Below, in pieces: positions 46,124 to 57,064 of a stretch of 64,000 nt of DNA; position 1 is the first letter of the stretch; the number at the start of each line of letters is the position of its first letter. The stretch comes from Jackrogersella multiformis (Eukaryota > Ascomycota > Sordariomycetes > Xylariales > Hypoxylaceae). Where the stretch lies: contig CADCXD010000018.1 of the NCBI GenBank assembly GCA_902806575.1, forward strand, positions 1,860,001 to 1,924,000. The letters run 5' to 3'. Both the position numbers and the translations under genes were made by a program. The notes under the pieces were generated by a model that was not told the origin of the DNA, made no database searches, and worked only from the letters and a program-made list of their open reading frames with translations.

Positions 46124-48351
46124 AGCTGCAGCGACGTACCAGGGTTTTTAGTGAAAACTCCTGGTTAAATATATAGGGTATAATTCTAACGTAAAGCTGA
46201 AATATCCCGAAATTTGGTAGAGAAATGGAAGGGGATAAGATTGGAAATATCGATAAGGTGCGGCTCTAATTAAGCATTCTAAAGTTTTTAGAAGCTAGGT
46301 ACATAACCTTGGAAGGTGTGACGTCCGTCGGTAACCTTCGGGTGGGGAGCCGATCCCGCAAGTCTCCGGCCACCGGAAGGCGGAGATCTTGTGCAGCTAC
46401 GCCTCGCCCGCCTTTTTGTACACCCTTCGATCATCATCCATACAGTCGAATAATATCTAGGTGAGAATCACCTCCTCACGTATACATGACTAAAACGAGG
46501 TAACGACGCAAAGAGGAAGCTGTGATATGGATTCCTATGTGTGACTGTCTGACTTATTGAATATAGGTAAACTAACAAATAACAACTCCGCGGGATTTAG
46601 GAGAAGAGGTACAACAGACAGACACGCTTATTTAGATATATACCTAGTATGTAATATTTACTTTGCAATTCGCATCAAATTTTGACTCCTTTCTACTCCT
46701 TTCGATGTTGTATAAATTCGGAGTTTAATAGAAATGTATAAATAGACAATCTGTTTCAACATATAAGTGAACACCTGCCTAAGCAAGTAATTAGCGAATA
46801 TATTTCGCAGGATTGAATATGTAAGATATTCTTACTTGCCTAAGGTAGCCACGCGATTCAGGAGGTCAAAATAGTCCTGGAAATGGAATATATAGAGCTG
46901 AACCATATTTCAACAACACCTGGGTAGTATCGAATAGAAAGATCAAGGCTGGGCGTTCTGGAAACACTCAACAGATGAAGGGTTACAGTAAAATGTAGCT
47001 TTCTTTCAAGTATCTTAGCCTACTATAAATACCTACATATTCACTACCTTTCACTGTTGACCATGATCAATCTTGGTTGGAGATCTAGATCCGCATTAAT
47101 TATGCAAATTACCCACACCTTTTTGTGTTCATAGTAAAGAAGGTAAAGTTTTAACGACCGGTAAATGAATACTGATTGATTTACTAACACTCAAATCAAA
47201 ATGTGCTGACTGGCAGAAGCCTGCATCACGGGAGCTTTTGACGAACCGAACTATTCTCACCCCATCAATGTGTAGCATCAATCAACTCAATCACGGCGCG
47301 TTCTAGTGGTGATTCTCCGTCTGTCCTAAATTGCGCTAAACCGTACTACCTATGCTCTATGTAGGTTCGTCCCTCGGACTCCTTCCGGCTTGTGAACATT
47401 GAAGCCAAGCGAATAGAATTTCTAATTCATCAATTTTTAAAGGGGGTTTCTCGTGTCCACAGATTCGATTTGGTGAGACGCTAGTACAATAACGAATAAG
47501 GCGCTATGTAAAACGGGATGCATAGTTCAACTGTACATTACTATGTACTATGTAGATAGCCCCACCGTACCTAGGTACTTGTACTGTATTGGACAGCTGT
47601 CCAACATTGACCCCTTTAAGCAAATAACCTTCTACTTCTAGAAGCCACTAAACGATTGTACCTCGTATTGATTGGTCGATGACTGTTAATGACAGCACAA
47701 CCTTATCCCCTTAAGTTTATCCCCTAAGTTACGGGTACAGTTACCACCGGGCGTTCACCATCTGTTCATAACCGTCCGATCCTATCCATCCTACCTATCC
47801 CATCCTACTGACAACCTTGACACCTCTAACAAGCCACCGTAGCTAGAAGAAACTACAGAACACATTCACTTTGTCCCTTTTTATTTTTTTTATTCTTCCC
47901 ATATTTCGTATAAATCTTCACCATAAAAAAAAAGCAAGTACCTAATTTCGATAAGCAAGCTATCATCGAACAGGCTATCTTTTAATCCAGGCCATCTTTT
48001 AATCCAGCCAAGCTTGCATCGGCCACCTTTCGTTCTCGGCTGTGCTTGTTCACATTCCACATTCCTTCTTGTTCGTATTGTGCAGTGCAGTCGGGAGCTC
48101 GACATAATCGGCGCATTACCTTCCGTCACTGGTTTAGCTCCTCCGAATTATCAGTGCATCTGGTGTCTTGCACAGCACGGAAATTGGAATTTTGAGCACT
48201 TCAACATCGCCGAGACGCCTTCGTTCTCGAGGCACTTCGTGCTCGTGCTGCCCTCGAGCCCTCAAACCTTCAAACCCTCTTCCTTCCCGCCATTGGTTCC
48301 ATCCGGTCAACGACGCTTACATAGCAGACATTGCCGCGATTTTCATCCAGA
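46124..48351. other. 2.2-kb divergent intergenic region
   Basis: Promoters of the nucleoside hydrolase (-) and the membrane protein (+). A hairpin-prone CTCCGGCCACCGG segment lies near 46364. The middle (46600-47200) is very AT-rich. The right end (47750-48350) is a pyrimidine-rich leader. One ACCTAGGT copy at about 47570. No coding frame supported. Confidence 0.5.
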
Positions 48352-49608
48352 ATGGATATTTCCACTACTCACTCGACCCTCACCACTATTGGTGGATGGG
48401 CAGTCATCTTTGGGATCAGCGGACTCATCTGGTATCGGAGCCAGCAAAAGAAGCTGCAGAAGAGAACTGATCGTCGTGGCTCCTTCACTAAGCAGTCAGC
48501 AAAGCAGAACGACGTCGACCTAGGAAGCGACGCCAAGAAGAAGACAGAGAAGCCTGCTAAGCCAAAACCAAAGCCGAAAACTCCGACAAGCCCACCGAGC
48601 GAAACCGTTCCATCAAAGGTCGATTATAATCGCGAAGTGGATGAGGCTGCCGATAAGAAAGCCGACCGAGAGTTCGCTCGACAACTGGCCAGTGCTCACG
48701 CTGGGACCAAGTTGAGTGCCCAGAAATCGGACGAGAAGAAGCAAAAGTCGGTCAAGCAATCTAAGGCTCGAGAGATCTCCGAAGTCTCGGCCGGAATGAT
48801 CTCTGTTCCTTCCTCCCACGCCGGTGATGCCGATGATGACCTGTCCTCTCAAGCTTCCCCCGTCGTCAGAGCTGTCGATGGCCGAGATGTATCTGATATG
48901 CTCGAGCCAGTGTCCTCTGGTCCTTCCGTTATTCGCCTCACTGATGTTGACTCGGTGAAGCCCAAGGAGCGAAAGCAAAAGGCTCCTGAAGTAGTCGAGT
49001 CGAAGAAGCAACGTCAGAACCGAAAGAAGGCCGAGGCTGCAAAGGCTACCCGTGAACAGGATGAGAAGGAGCGCAAAGTCTTGATGGAGCAGCAGCGACG
49101 AACTGCCCGTATCGCCGAGGGGCGACCTGCCAAGGACGGCTCTGCCTTCGTGGCTAATACCCAGAACGCCTGGAATGAAAAGCCTACCAATGGCAACAAT
49201 ACTGTCCAACCGTTGGATACTTTTGAGGAGCTGCCAAAGGCAGAGCCTGCGAAGCCAACCACCTCGACTGCTGCCAAAACTACCAAGGGCAAGTCTGATC
49301 CCTGGATCTCCGGTGTGCCATCGGAGGAGGAGCAGATGGAGATGATTCGACAAGAGGACTCGTGGAACGAGGTCAAGACGAAAAAGAAGGGAAAGAAGCG
49401 GGATGTCTCTACTGAGACATCGACCCCTTCGGCCCCGGCGGCGAACGGTGGTAGCGCCACAGCCACCCCGACTGCCAAGCCTCAAGTTCCAATCAACGGT
49501 ACCAACAAGAAGCCGATCTTGGCCAGCAGCAACTCGTCTTTTGCTGCTCTTACTCCCGAGGAGACAAATGATAACGAGGAAGAAGAAGAGAAGGAATGGG
49601 ATGTATGA
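48352..49608 (+). CDS. N-terminally membrane-anchored Lys/Glu-rich protein
   Basis: Predicted 418-aa, intronless. The chosen start (MDISTTHSTL) places a single hydrophobic segment at about 13-28 (LTTIGGWAVIFGISGLIWYR) directly at the N-terminus; the frame is open 7 codons further upstream. The rest is hydrophilic: a KPKPKPKTP stretch, a long Lys/Gln/Glu-rich coiled coil (about 215-260, KKQRQNRKKAEAAKATREQD), a short conserved-looking RRTARIAEGRPAKDGSAF, a DPWISGVPSEEEQMEMI block, and an acidic tail ending EKEWDV. A single N-terminal anchor with a basic cytosolic coiled coil suggests an ER/outer-membrane protein facing the cytosol. I do not recognise the family. The long upstream leader has short frames that could be uORFs. 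Confidence 0.8.
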   Translation: MDISTTHSTLTTIGGWAVIFGISGLIWYRSQQKKLQKRTDRRGSFTKQSAKQNDVDLGSDAKKKTEKPAKPKPKPKTPTSPPSETVPSKVDYNREVDEAADKKADREFARQLASAHAGTKLSAQKSDEKKQKSVKQSKAREISEVSAGMISVPSSHAGDADDDLSSQASPVVRAVDGRDVSDMLEPVSSGPSVIRLTDVDSVKPKERKQKAPEVVESKKQRQNRKKAEAAKATREQDEKERKVLMEQQRRTARIAEGRPAKDGSAFVANTQNAWNEKPTNGNNTVQPLDTFEELPKAEPAKPTTSTAAKTTKGKSDPWISGVPSEEEQMEMIRQEDSWNEVKTKKKGKKRDVSTETSTPSAPAANGGSATATPTAKPQVPINGTNKKPILASSNSSFAALTPEETNDNEEEEEKEWDV

Positions 49609-51335
49609 TGAAATGGAGGCTTTGGGTCAATGGGCACCTCTGCATCGGCATACTAATTCTTTATACATTTTACCCGCCGTGAATATTGCATAGATTCGAT
49701 CTCTCCTCGCCTCTTTCCTTCAACGGTCGACCTCCCTGTTGTACATTATTCTCCCTACATCACAACAAACATCGAACAGCTCTACAGACATCAACATCAG
49801 GCATCACTCAACCAAAAATTTTGGACTTGGACTTGGATCGGGCAGGGAAGATTCGTTTTTATTTTTGCTGGATGCCCGAACGAACACAGACTTGGCCGCC
49901 CTTGCTTTGTATCAATGACTATGTTTTTCTTCTTCTACTATTGCAGCTGATCTCTGTACCGATGCACGACGCTCATACCACCCGACGCCAACGCGGTGGT
50001 TCGAGGTCGTGTTAATGTTTTCGTGCCCACTGTTGGCGGACAGACAATGGACACCTTTTTCTTATAACTCAGACTAGCTATGAGATCAGAGTAGCTCAAT
50101 CGATACACATATTTTCCTTTTCAAAGTGCCTGTCTACTGTTCTTGGTGTGATACGTGACATGTTAACTCGACCTGTCATCTGCTCGGAAGGATCTGTAGT
50201 ATCGGGAGTGACCTGCAATCTTCGAACTTGGGTGCTTAGCTTGACCTCGTGGGAGTAAAGTAGTTATCGTTAAGACATAACAAGACTGTATGTAATTCCA
50301 AAAGCCTTAGGTTAGAGTAGGTAGTAGCCTCTGCTTGAAAGCACATGTTTTACCCACCCAAGTACTCCAATGCGTAGGGGGTTGTAGTAGTAAGACTAAT
50401 ATTAATAGAGGGTGTTCTCTTGGATAGGCTGATGTAATCCGTTTTGATTTCATTGATCCCCAAAATAATAGATATATGCCCACGTAGATTCTGGGCTGAA
50501 ATCGACTGGATATACCAAACGAGGTAACTATTAGTTCTTATATCAGTTAGGAAATCCTCTCGGATTTGGTTTATGTTGAAATGCATTTCGAAGATGACGA
50601 AATAAACCCAAATCCACAGAATATCCTACCTACCTAGGTACCTATCTTAGGTAGTAAGAAGGCCGATCTCCTTTTACAATTGGCAGTTCGCTTTCCTCGG
50701 CCGTTTCTGCCCGGAGAAGTTATAAACCTACCTTTAATACCTGCGTGAATTCGTATATACCTAGGTAGGTATTCACACCAAAGAACGTGATGTTGCTCTT
50801 TGGCGATGGTCGCCACGTCTACCGGGTAGTTAGTTGACTTATTAGTAGTTACCTCTATGATGAAGATGAATTAATTTCCCGATTTCAAGATTTCAAGGAC
50901 GGAGAGCATGGTTATATAATAATTGTTAGGAACTTCGAAGGATTTCCTGTGCTGCATTGAGGACATGGATAGTTTAAATTATCGCTGAGTGTGATCGACT
51001 AATACAGTATGACTGCCTACATATATGTACTCACATACCTCTCTGTATGAAGTAAAGAGGGGTAATTCGCATATGTTGTTGAAGTTGTTGATAATAATAT
51101 TATTACCTTACATTAGGTAAGTCTACGTAAGCAAACCAATAGCCCCTATTGTTAATAAGTATGAGTTATATCCCTTAGTATCTCAAGGGTAGATGCATCG
51201 ACACAGATTTGGAAGTTCATTCCGACAGCAATCGGATAATATTCTCGCTACGGAGGTGCAGTCGTTGTCGTCTTCAACTACCTAGGACCTAGATAGGTTA
51301 GGCAATCCGTCAGTTCGTATAACTACCAGCTGCAT

Positions 51336-51366
51336 TATGGATGGATGGATGGATGTATGTATGTAT
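51336..51366. repeat. ATGG/ATGT tetranucleotide microsatellite
   Basis: Four ATGG units followed by three or four ATGT units, uninterrupted. Non-coding. Confidence 0.8.
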
Positions 51367-52325
51367 TTGCTGCAGCTTCGAATACCGACAATACGTGTGG
51401 GTTGCGGATAGGTAAGATTTCATATACCTAGTCGTACCTTTCAAGCCTCTTATATTCGGTTGCCCAATTAGTGGGTGACAAAAAGACGTGAGGCAAAAAT
51501 AAAAGAGGCGAAAAGTGTCATCGATAGAAATTCTTGGGATCTTAATGGAGGGAATTATGCATAATCGGTTCATCTATTTCATATGCAAGTGTTACGGTGT
51601 TGCAGCGTACCTGGCCTGGGGGAATTTGTGCGGGGAGTATGCAAAGTACCCAGGTACCCATGTAACACCTAGCCGAACTAGCCCCAAACTTGGAACTAGC
51701 CCATGGTGGCTGCATGGGTAAAACGTGACATTGCTGGCATTTTACGCAGCCAAGTGAGCGATTATCTAAATTCTAACTCGAGGGTACAACCGGGGGGTAT
51801 GTAAGCCTGGACCCGTTAGGTACCCAAGCGAGGCAAGCTAGCAAGGTAATCCATTAGCTATGCGACATGCGCAAATGAACATGCTACGATTATGGACCGT
51901 GTGCAACGGAGCTTGCGGATAGAAATCAAGTGAAGACCCCACCATCTGTGGTTGAGCTGTGTACAATGGACCTGAGTACCGAGGTACCTACGTAAGTAAT
52001 AAAGGATGCAGGGGTATTTTCGAGGGGAAACGCCACCACAAGATCCATGCTTCTAGGCCCATTAGAAAGCCAAGATCCAAGATGTGGCTTCTAACCTTTA
52101 ACCTTGGAACCCTTTGAAACGTGCTGAGCATAGCTTACCCCCATTTCCCCCCTCCCAAATTTATCCCAATTGGTCACCCCCAATCTCATCTATCCACTTT
52201 GTCTTACATAGTACATTAGTACATCCCATAAGGATGCAGGCAGGCAGGGAACCTCAATGCAGAAGGCGTGCGTGGGATCGTCCACACCTTTCCCATCTTT
52301 ATCCATCTTCCATCATCGCCTGCTA

Positions 52326-52420
52326 GGTACTGCCACTGCCACTGCTACTGCCACTATTAGGTCAGTACTGCTACTACTGCTACTGCCTGCAGCGTGCCTG
52401 CTAGTCTGCTAGTCTGCTAG
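52326..52420. repeat. CTGCYA/CTAGT compound repeat
   Basis: ACTGCC/ACTGCT triplet-pair units repeat about eight times, followed by three copies of CTGCTAGT. It lies just upstream of the leader of the 427-aa gene. Confidence 0.7.
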
Positions 52421-53267
52421 TTTCCAATGGTTTTACGTTTACGTTTACGAAGTTAACCTTGAATCCTGAATTCACTTCCCGAATTCTCTCCACTCGTTCA
52501 ACTCACAACTTACAACTAATTTCCCTTTGTAAACTATTCCCATCCGCTGCAGGTAGTGGTTCTAAAGTCGTCTTCCTCTATCATTGTTCCTAGATGTTAA
52601 ATTAAGACTTCTTTTTTTCCTTCTATCCAGGGGTCAATTCAATTGCATTGTTCGATAGTTGACATCTTCACCTTCCAACGACATCACCATCACATCTCCC
52701 CCCTTACCGAGTGTTTGCTATCGCGCATCTCATTGTTTCACCACACTGGTTTCTTCCTTCGTTTCAACTTGAGAAATTCTAGCCTCAATTTCTCCAAATC
52801 CATTACTACCGTAGTCTGATGACACAATTGAGCAACTTTTAGATATATCGAACCCTACCGCCATCCGCCTGTCCCTCTTCTTTCCTCGTCCATATACAAT
52901 TCAGATCACACATGCACGCTGGATCTTGAAAGTCAATTATTATTTAATTAATTCCATACTCACGACCCCTCTCACCTTGGCAAAACCAGAGACGCGTCAT
53001 TGATCTGTTAGACGACTTGATAAACCAAAAATAGAATTTGTCTCATCCTCCCCTTCGCTAAACTCAAACGTCTCACGACTTGCCTCGCTGTGAATCTCGG
53101 CCCGGCTTTCGAACCCCATTCCTATCCGATACGCCCCGTCCACGAAACGCTTTACGAATTAAGTATCTTGCCCAATGCTGTTACCAAGGATAGCTTCTTC
53201 ATCCTCGACATAAGCCTTCAACAGGCACACACTCGGCGGCTCCCCTGTAGAGCATTCCGTACGTATC

Positions 53268-54551
53268 ATGTCGTTCGGTGTCGCTGTTCAGTCTGCTGTG
53301 TTTTATCTCGTATCTTGTGCGCCATGTCTCCAGGCAAGGCATCACCAACAGTCCAAGGTGAAGGCCAAGAAGGAGCGTAAGGAGAAAACGCGCATCCAGG
53401 CCGAGAATCCCGAGTCGTACATACACCCAGATCCCTTCAATACAAACCCGTACTGGTCGGAAGAAATCATGATGGGGCCTCGAATAGAATCGAAGAAATA
53501 CACCGGTGGCGCGGGTAAGAACATGAGTCAGAAGCGCTTGAATAGTTCTGGCAAGGAAAGCACAACCTTCACCGGAAGCAGTACCCAGGTCAATAGTTTG
53601 AGTCCGGGGAGTAGCCATACCGCCGTTGCAGACGGTGGTAAGCTCAGTTTCTCGACCACTTTCTCCGATGATTGGAATCGAAAACGTTACCAGAGAGAAG
53701 ATGAAGAGCTGTGGGGTCAGAACGACCTGTCCCGCACTCACAAGCTGATGGACGCTATTAAGCAGGCGGGATCTTCAGCCGGCCGACTTTTCGAAACAAG
53801 TTTGGGGAAGGAATCAAAAACAATTACCGAGGAAGATAGGCATAACTTCTATTTCGCCCCGAGGAATCCTCCTGTTAACGAATATCACCCTCCAATCGTG
53901 CGGCAGAAGCCTATCCACCAGGATGCCCACAGGTGGATGTTGCAGCCGCCCCCGCCTGCGAAGGTCATGGAAGGCAAAGTACCGGTTAGCAGAAGCGGGA
54001 GCATGGCGAGTCACCTTAGTCGTAAGACGACGACGAGTGATGGATCTAACCTGGGCCGATTGGTCCACGAGAGGGCGATGGAAGCCAAACTTCGGAGTGG
54101 CGAGCTGCCCACGGATTTCGACTCTGCTTCGACACTCCACAAGACCGTCACCAGGAAAAACACTTGTTCAAGTCGAGGACAACAGAGCCGTCGTGTTGCA
54201 CGAAGTAGAAGTATGTCGCTAGAATCCTCAGATTCGTCGGATGCATCTCCGAGACGGATGAGCCGTCGAACGCGGCCGCCAGCCACGATTGATTTCGACT
54301 CTTCAGAAGAGGACGAGTACTTCTTAAGAAGCTCAGATTCGTTTAGACGGGGTAGGGGAGTTGCCCGGCGCCCAACATTACAACCTATATCGAGTTCACA
54401 GGAAAACGAGAAAGACTCGAAGGAGAATGTGTCGACAAAACCAAGAAGGGGGGCATCTACCAAATCAGCCAGCTCCGCACTTACCAACTCAAAACCATCC
54501 CATAAGTCCCCTGCGGTTGTATTAAGCCCGCCGTTAGCAGTCTCCTCGTAG
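53268..54551 (+). CDS. Ser/Arg-rich protein with hydrophobic Cys-containing N-terminus
   Basis: Predicted 427-aa, intronless. The N-terminus MSFGVAVQSAVFYLVSCAPC is hydrophobic with two cysteines, followed at once by a strongly basic stretch (KVKAKKERKEKTR). It could be a short membrane anchor or a palmitoylated tether rather than a cleaved signal. A conserved-looking block NPYWSEEIMMGPRIESKK follows. The middle has FSDDWNRKRYQREDEELWG, and the C-terminal half is Ser/Arg/Thr-rich and disordered (SRSMSLESSDSSDASPRR), with many possible phosphorylation sites. I believe similar proteins are widespread in Sordariomycetes but uncharacterised; no function is offered. Upstream short frames around 53090 belong to the leader. 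Confidence 0.8.
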   Translation: MSFGVAVQSAVFYLVSCAPCLQARHHQQSKVKAKKERKEKTRIQAENPESYIHPDPFNTNPYWSEEIMMGPRIESKKYTGGAGKNMSQKRLNSSGKESTTFTGSSTQVNSLSPGSSHTAVADGGKLSFSTTFSDDWNRKRYQREDEELWGQNDLSRTHKLMDAIKQAGSSAGRLFETSLGKESKTITEEDRHNFYFAPRNPPVNEYHPPIVRQKPIHQDAHRWMLQPPPPAKVMEGKVPVSRSGSMASHLSRKTTTSDGSNLGRLVHERAMEAKLRSGELPTDFDSASTLHKTVTRKNTCSSRGQQSRRVARSRSMSLESSDSSDASPRRMSRRTRPPATIDFDSSEEDEYFLRSSDSFRRGRGVARRPTLQPISSSQENEKDSKENVSTKPRRGASTKSASSALTNSKPSHKSPAVVLSPPLAVSS

Positions 54552-57064
54552 TGTCGTTGGGTCAGGCAGCTGGTCAAATCGGATAGCATCATGGAGCTAC
54601 GTCTTCCTCGGGCTACGCAAAGTTAGAAAGTTGAAATTTCGTCGAGTGGGCAGTATCGCTTGGTCAGATGATTTGTAAAAATAGATAGCAGGCGGTTCCA
54701 AGGTTTCAAAATGCATGGCAACTTCGGTTAGGGGGTCGCATTGGCAGGCTTGCATGGCGTTCGGCTCGGGTCTCGTTCGACAAAAGATTCCTGAGTTTCG
54801 GTTGGCGTATAGTATATATCAGCATCATATTAGGTCTTGATTAGCATAAGTTTCTTGAGTGTTTGAATGATTGCCTTTCCACATTTCGTGTCTTTAGGGC
54901 GTATCTGGTTCGGTTACTCGTCTTATGATATTGGCTGTTAAGGCAACAGAGGCAGCGTTTCTGACTGCTATTATTGGTGATATGCCCGCTCGGTGATAGG
55001 GTCGCAATGATGACAACGAAACCTCGTTACCGTCTTCGTGCCTCATCACTTGTGGTTTGCCAGGCAGTTCACGTTGGTATCCAAGACACAGACAGGTGAG
55101 ATTAGAGCATCCTACGACGGTTTATCTAATCTTATCAAGCGGAGGTGAAGAATCTAATCAGATCGTCGCGGTACTTAAGCCTCTTTGTGTTGATTGGCCG
55201 ACCGCCCTCCTCTAACCGAGAGGATCGACACGGCAAAGCTGCAAACGGAAGTTTTAGGGTACGATCTTGGGTACGTGTATAATATATACTTATTAATTAC
55301 CTAGATATATTATGTTGCTATAGTCGGAGTGCTTGCTGGATTGAATGAAGAGGAGGTGTGATGTGGTGATGGTGGTGGTGGTGCCGCCGGCGGCTGCGGC
55401 TGTTGTGGTGTTCGTCTGACCAATGAGGTTATGATTCGGTTGCTTCGGAGGAGAACATAAGCCGCATTTTAATTTCATTTATGTAAGATCTAAATCGAAC
55501 CTGCATGTATACCTTAGATCAGTAATACATTTGTCATGTTTCTGCCACTAAATCTACATCACCTGAATACCATTTATATAGAACGACTTGCCGGGCCCTG
55601 GTTATCTTGAGGTTTGGCCTATATGTATAGTCGGCTTTAATCTTAGACTACTGTTGACTGATAGATGTGAGGAGGGCTCTAGAGCTACGATGATCATAGA
55701 GCTTCTCTAAACAAGTCTTAATTCCCTATAAGTAGTATTCACAAAAGAGGGCTGTTGTTAGCCCTTATTATCTTAAATCCAGAGAGCAGCACATTATGGC
55801 CCATCATGTTACGAAGGAGACAACCAATTAGATAGTTTACCTAGGTAGGTACTTAATAGGGATATAGTTGAAAGTATCAGGTTTATTAAATACTAGGTAC
55901 GTAAGTGCCGATTATCTCCAGGAGTGTTATGTATAAATGAGTGATGCAATAGTCGGATCTGGCGCCTTTTATCCCAACCAATCATCTATTACATACTAGG
56001 GAATAGAACTGTCTGAAGAGAACAAAAAGATGACTGATCAATTCTATAATGCCGGTTCTCGTTCTTCAAGAAATGCGCTATCTCTCATCATTTTTCTTTT
56101 TCTTTTCTTTACTTTTCCCTCTCTATCCGTGGACTCCACGATACGACCTTGTGTAAGCCAAGGGACGCCTTTCCTGCACGCTGAACAGAAAAAGTCCGAT
56201 GAAGATTGGTAATAGCCAATGAAAGGGTTTGTGAAACCATACATCATGAGTCCTATGATAGACGTCGGCTCGAGATCAAACGATCCAGAACGAGTCGAGG
56301 CGTATGTGGCGCTGTGTGCCACTCCAAAGTATCCCCTTTGTCTTTTTACCGGTTTCACAAAGGCTTGGGTGAGGCGAACCATTGCTCAAGCATTGGCCCC
56401 TATGTTTATCTTCTTCTCTCCACGGACTACGCCGATTCGTGAGATATCTCGGTCGGGGACCCATCTCGACGACATGGTATGAATACCGCATACCTACACC
56501 ACATCACGACACACCTAAACTATGATATCAGAAGATACTCCTACACCATAAAGGACGCACCGGATAACCGGATCCATGTGATGATTCATCTATCTGCGTA
56601 TCTAAACAACATGTAGGGAGCAATTGGCGATCGGAACAGGCCTTTTAGTTGGATAGACCGACTGACAGCTCTTGGTCTTCATGTAGGCCATCGGGATTAT
56701 TTTCGCGGATGGCCGCTACTGTCGTGTTATGCTTCAATTAAGCGACGTAATATTACCACATAGTTGCACAGCCGTAGCTTTCCGGACACATACAAGGCCG
56801 TTATTCGCAACGAAACTGCCGACAACGCCTCCGGGGCTCCTTTTCAGGCGTATTTGACTTGTTCCATGCATCATCCCCGCATCCGTGAAGGCTTGGAGCT
56901 TCAGAGGGAAGAGATATATGGACCCTATATGGACCTTATATATTTCCTAGGTGATGACTCGATGAGTTAAATAGTCGAGACTACCCCGAGTCAGTCGATA
57001 GATCTATCAGCTTCGTTACACAGAGCTTGCTTGCCTATTACAACAGCCCCTGAACTTCTAAATC
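54552..57064. other. 2.5-kb gene-free interval upstream of the P450
   Basis: Contains the 3' UTR of the 427-aa gene, a GGT/GCC triplet-rich stretch (55361-55405), one ACCTAGGT copy (about 55841) and the P450 promoter. Overlapping short frames on both strands at 56040-56490 have no recognisable domain. No gene supported. Confidence 0.5.

Larger units (their letters stand above)
49609..53267. other. 3.7-kb gene-free interval
   Basis: Left: 3' UTR of the membrane protein. Middle: AT-rich DNA with ACCTAGGT copies (about 50632, 50759), an ATGG/ATGT microsatellite (51336-51366) and a CTGCCA/CTGCTA repeat (52326-52420). Right (52430-53267): pyrimidine-rich leader of the next gene. No coding frame with protein character was found. 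Confidence 0.55.

Noticed and set aside
56044..56490. Overlapping open frames on both strands upstream of the P450
   Set aside because: Several frames overlap, none shows domain character or splice continuity, and codon use is not like the neighbouring genes.
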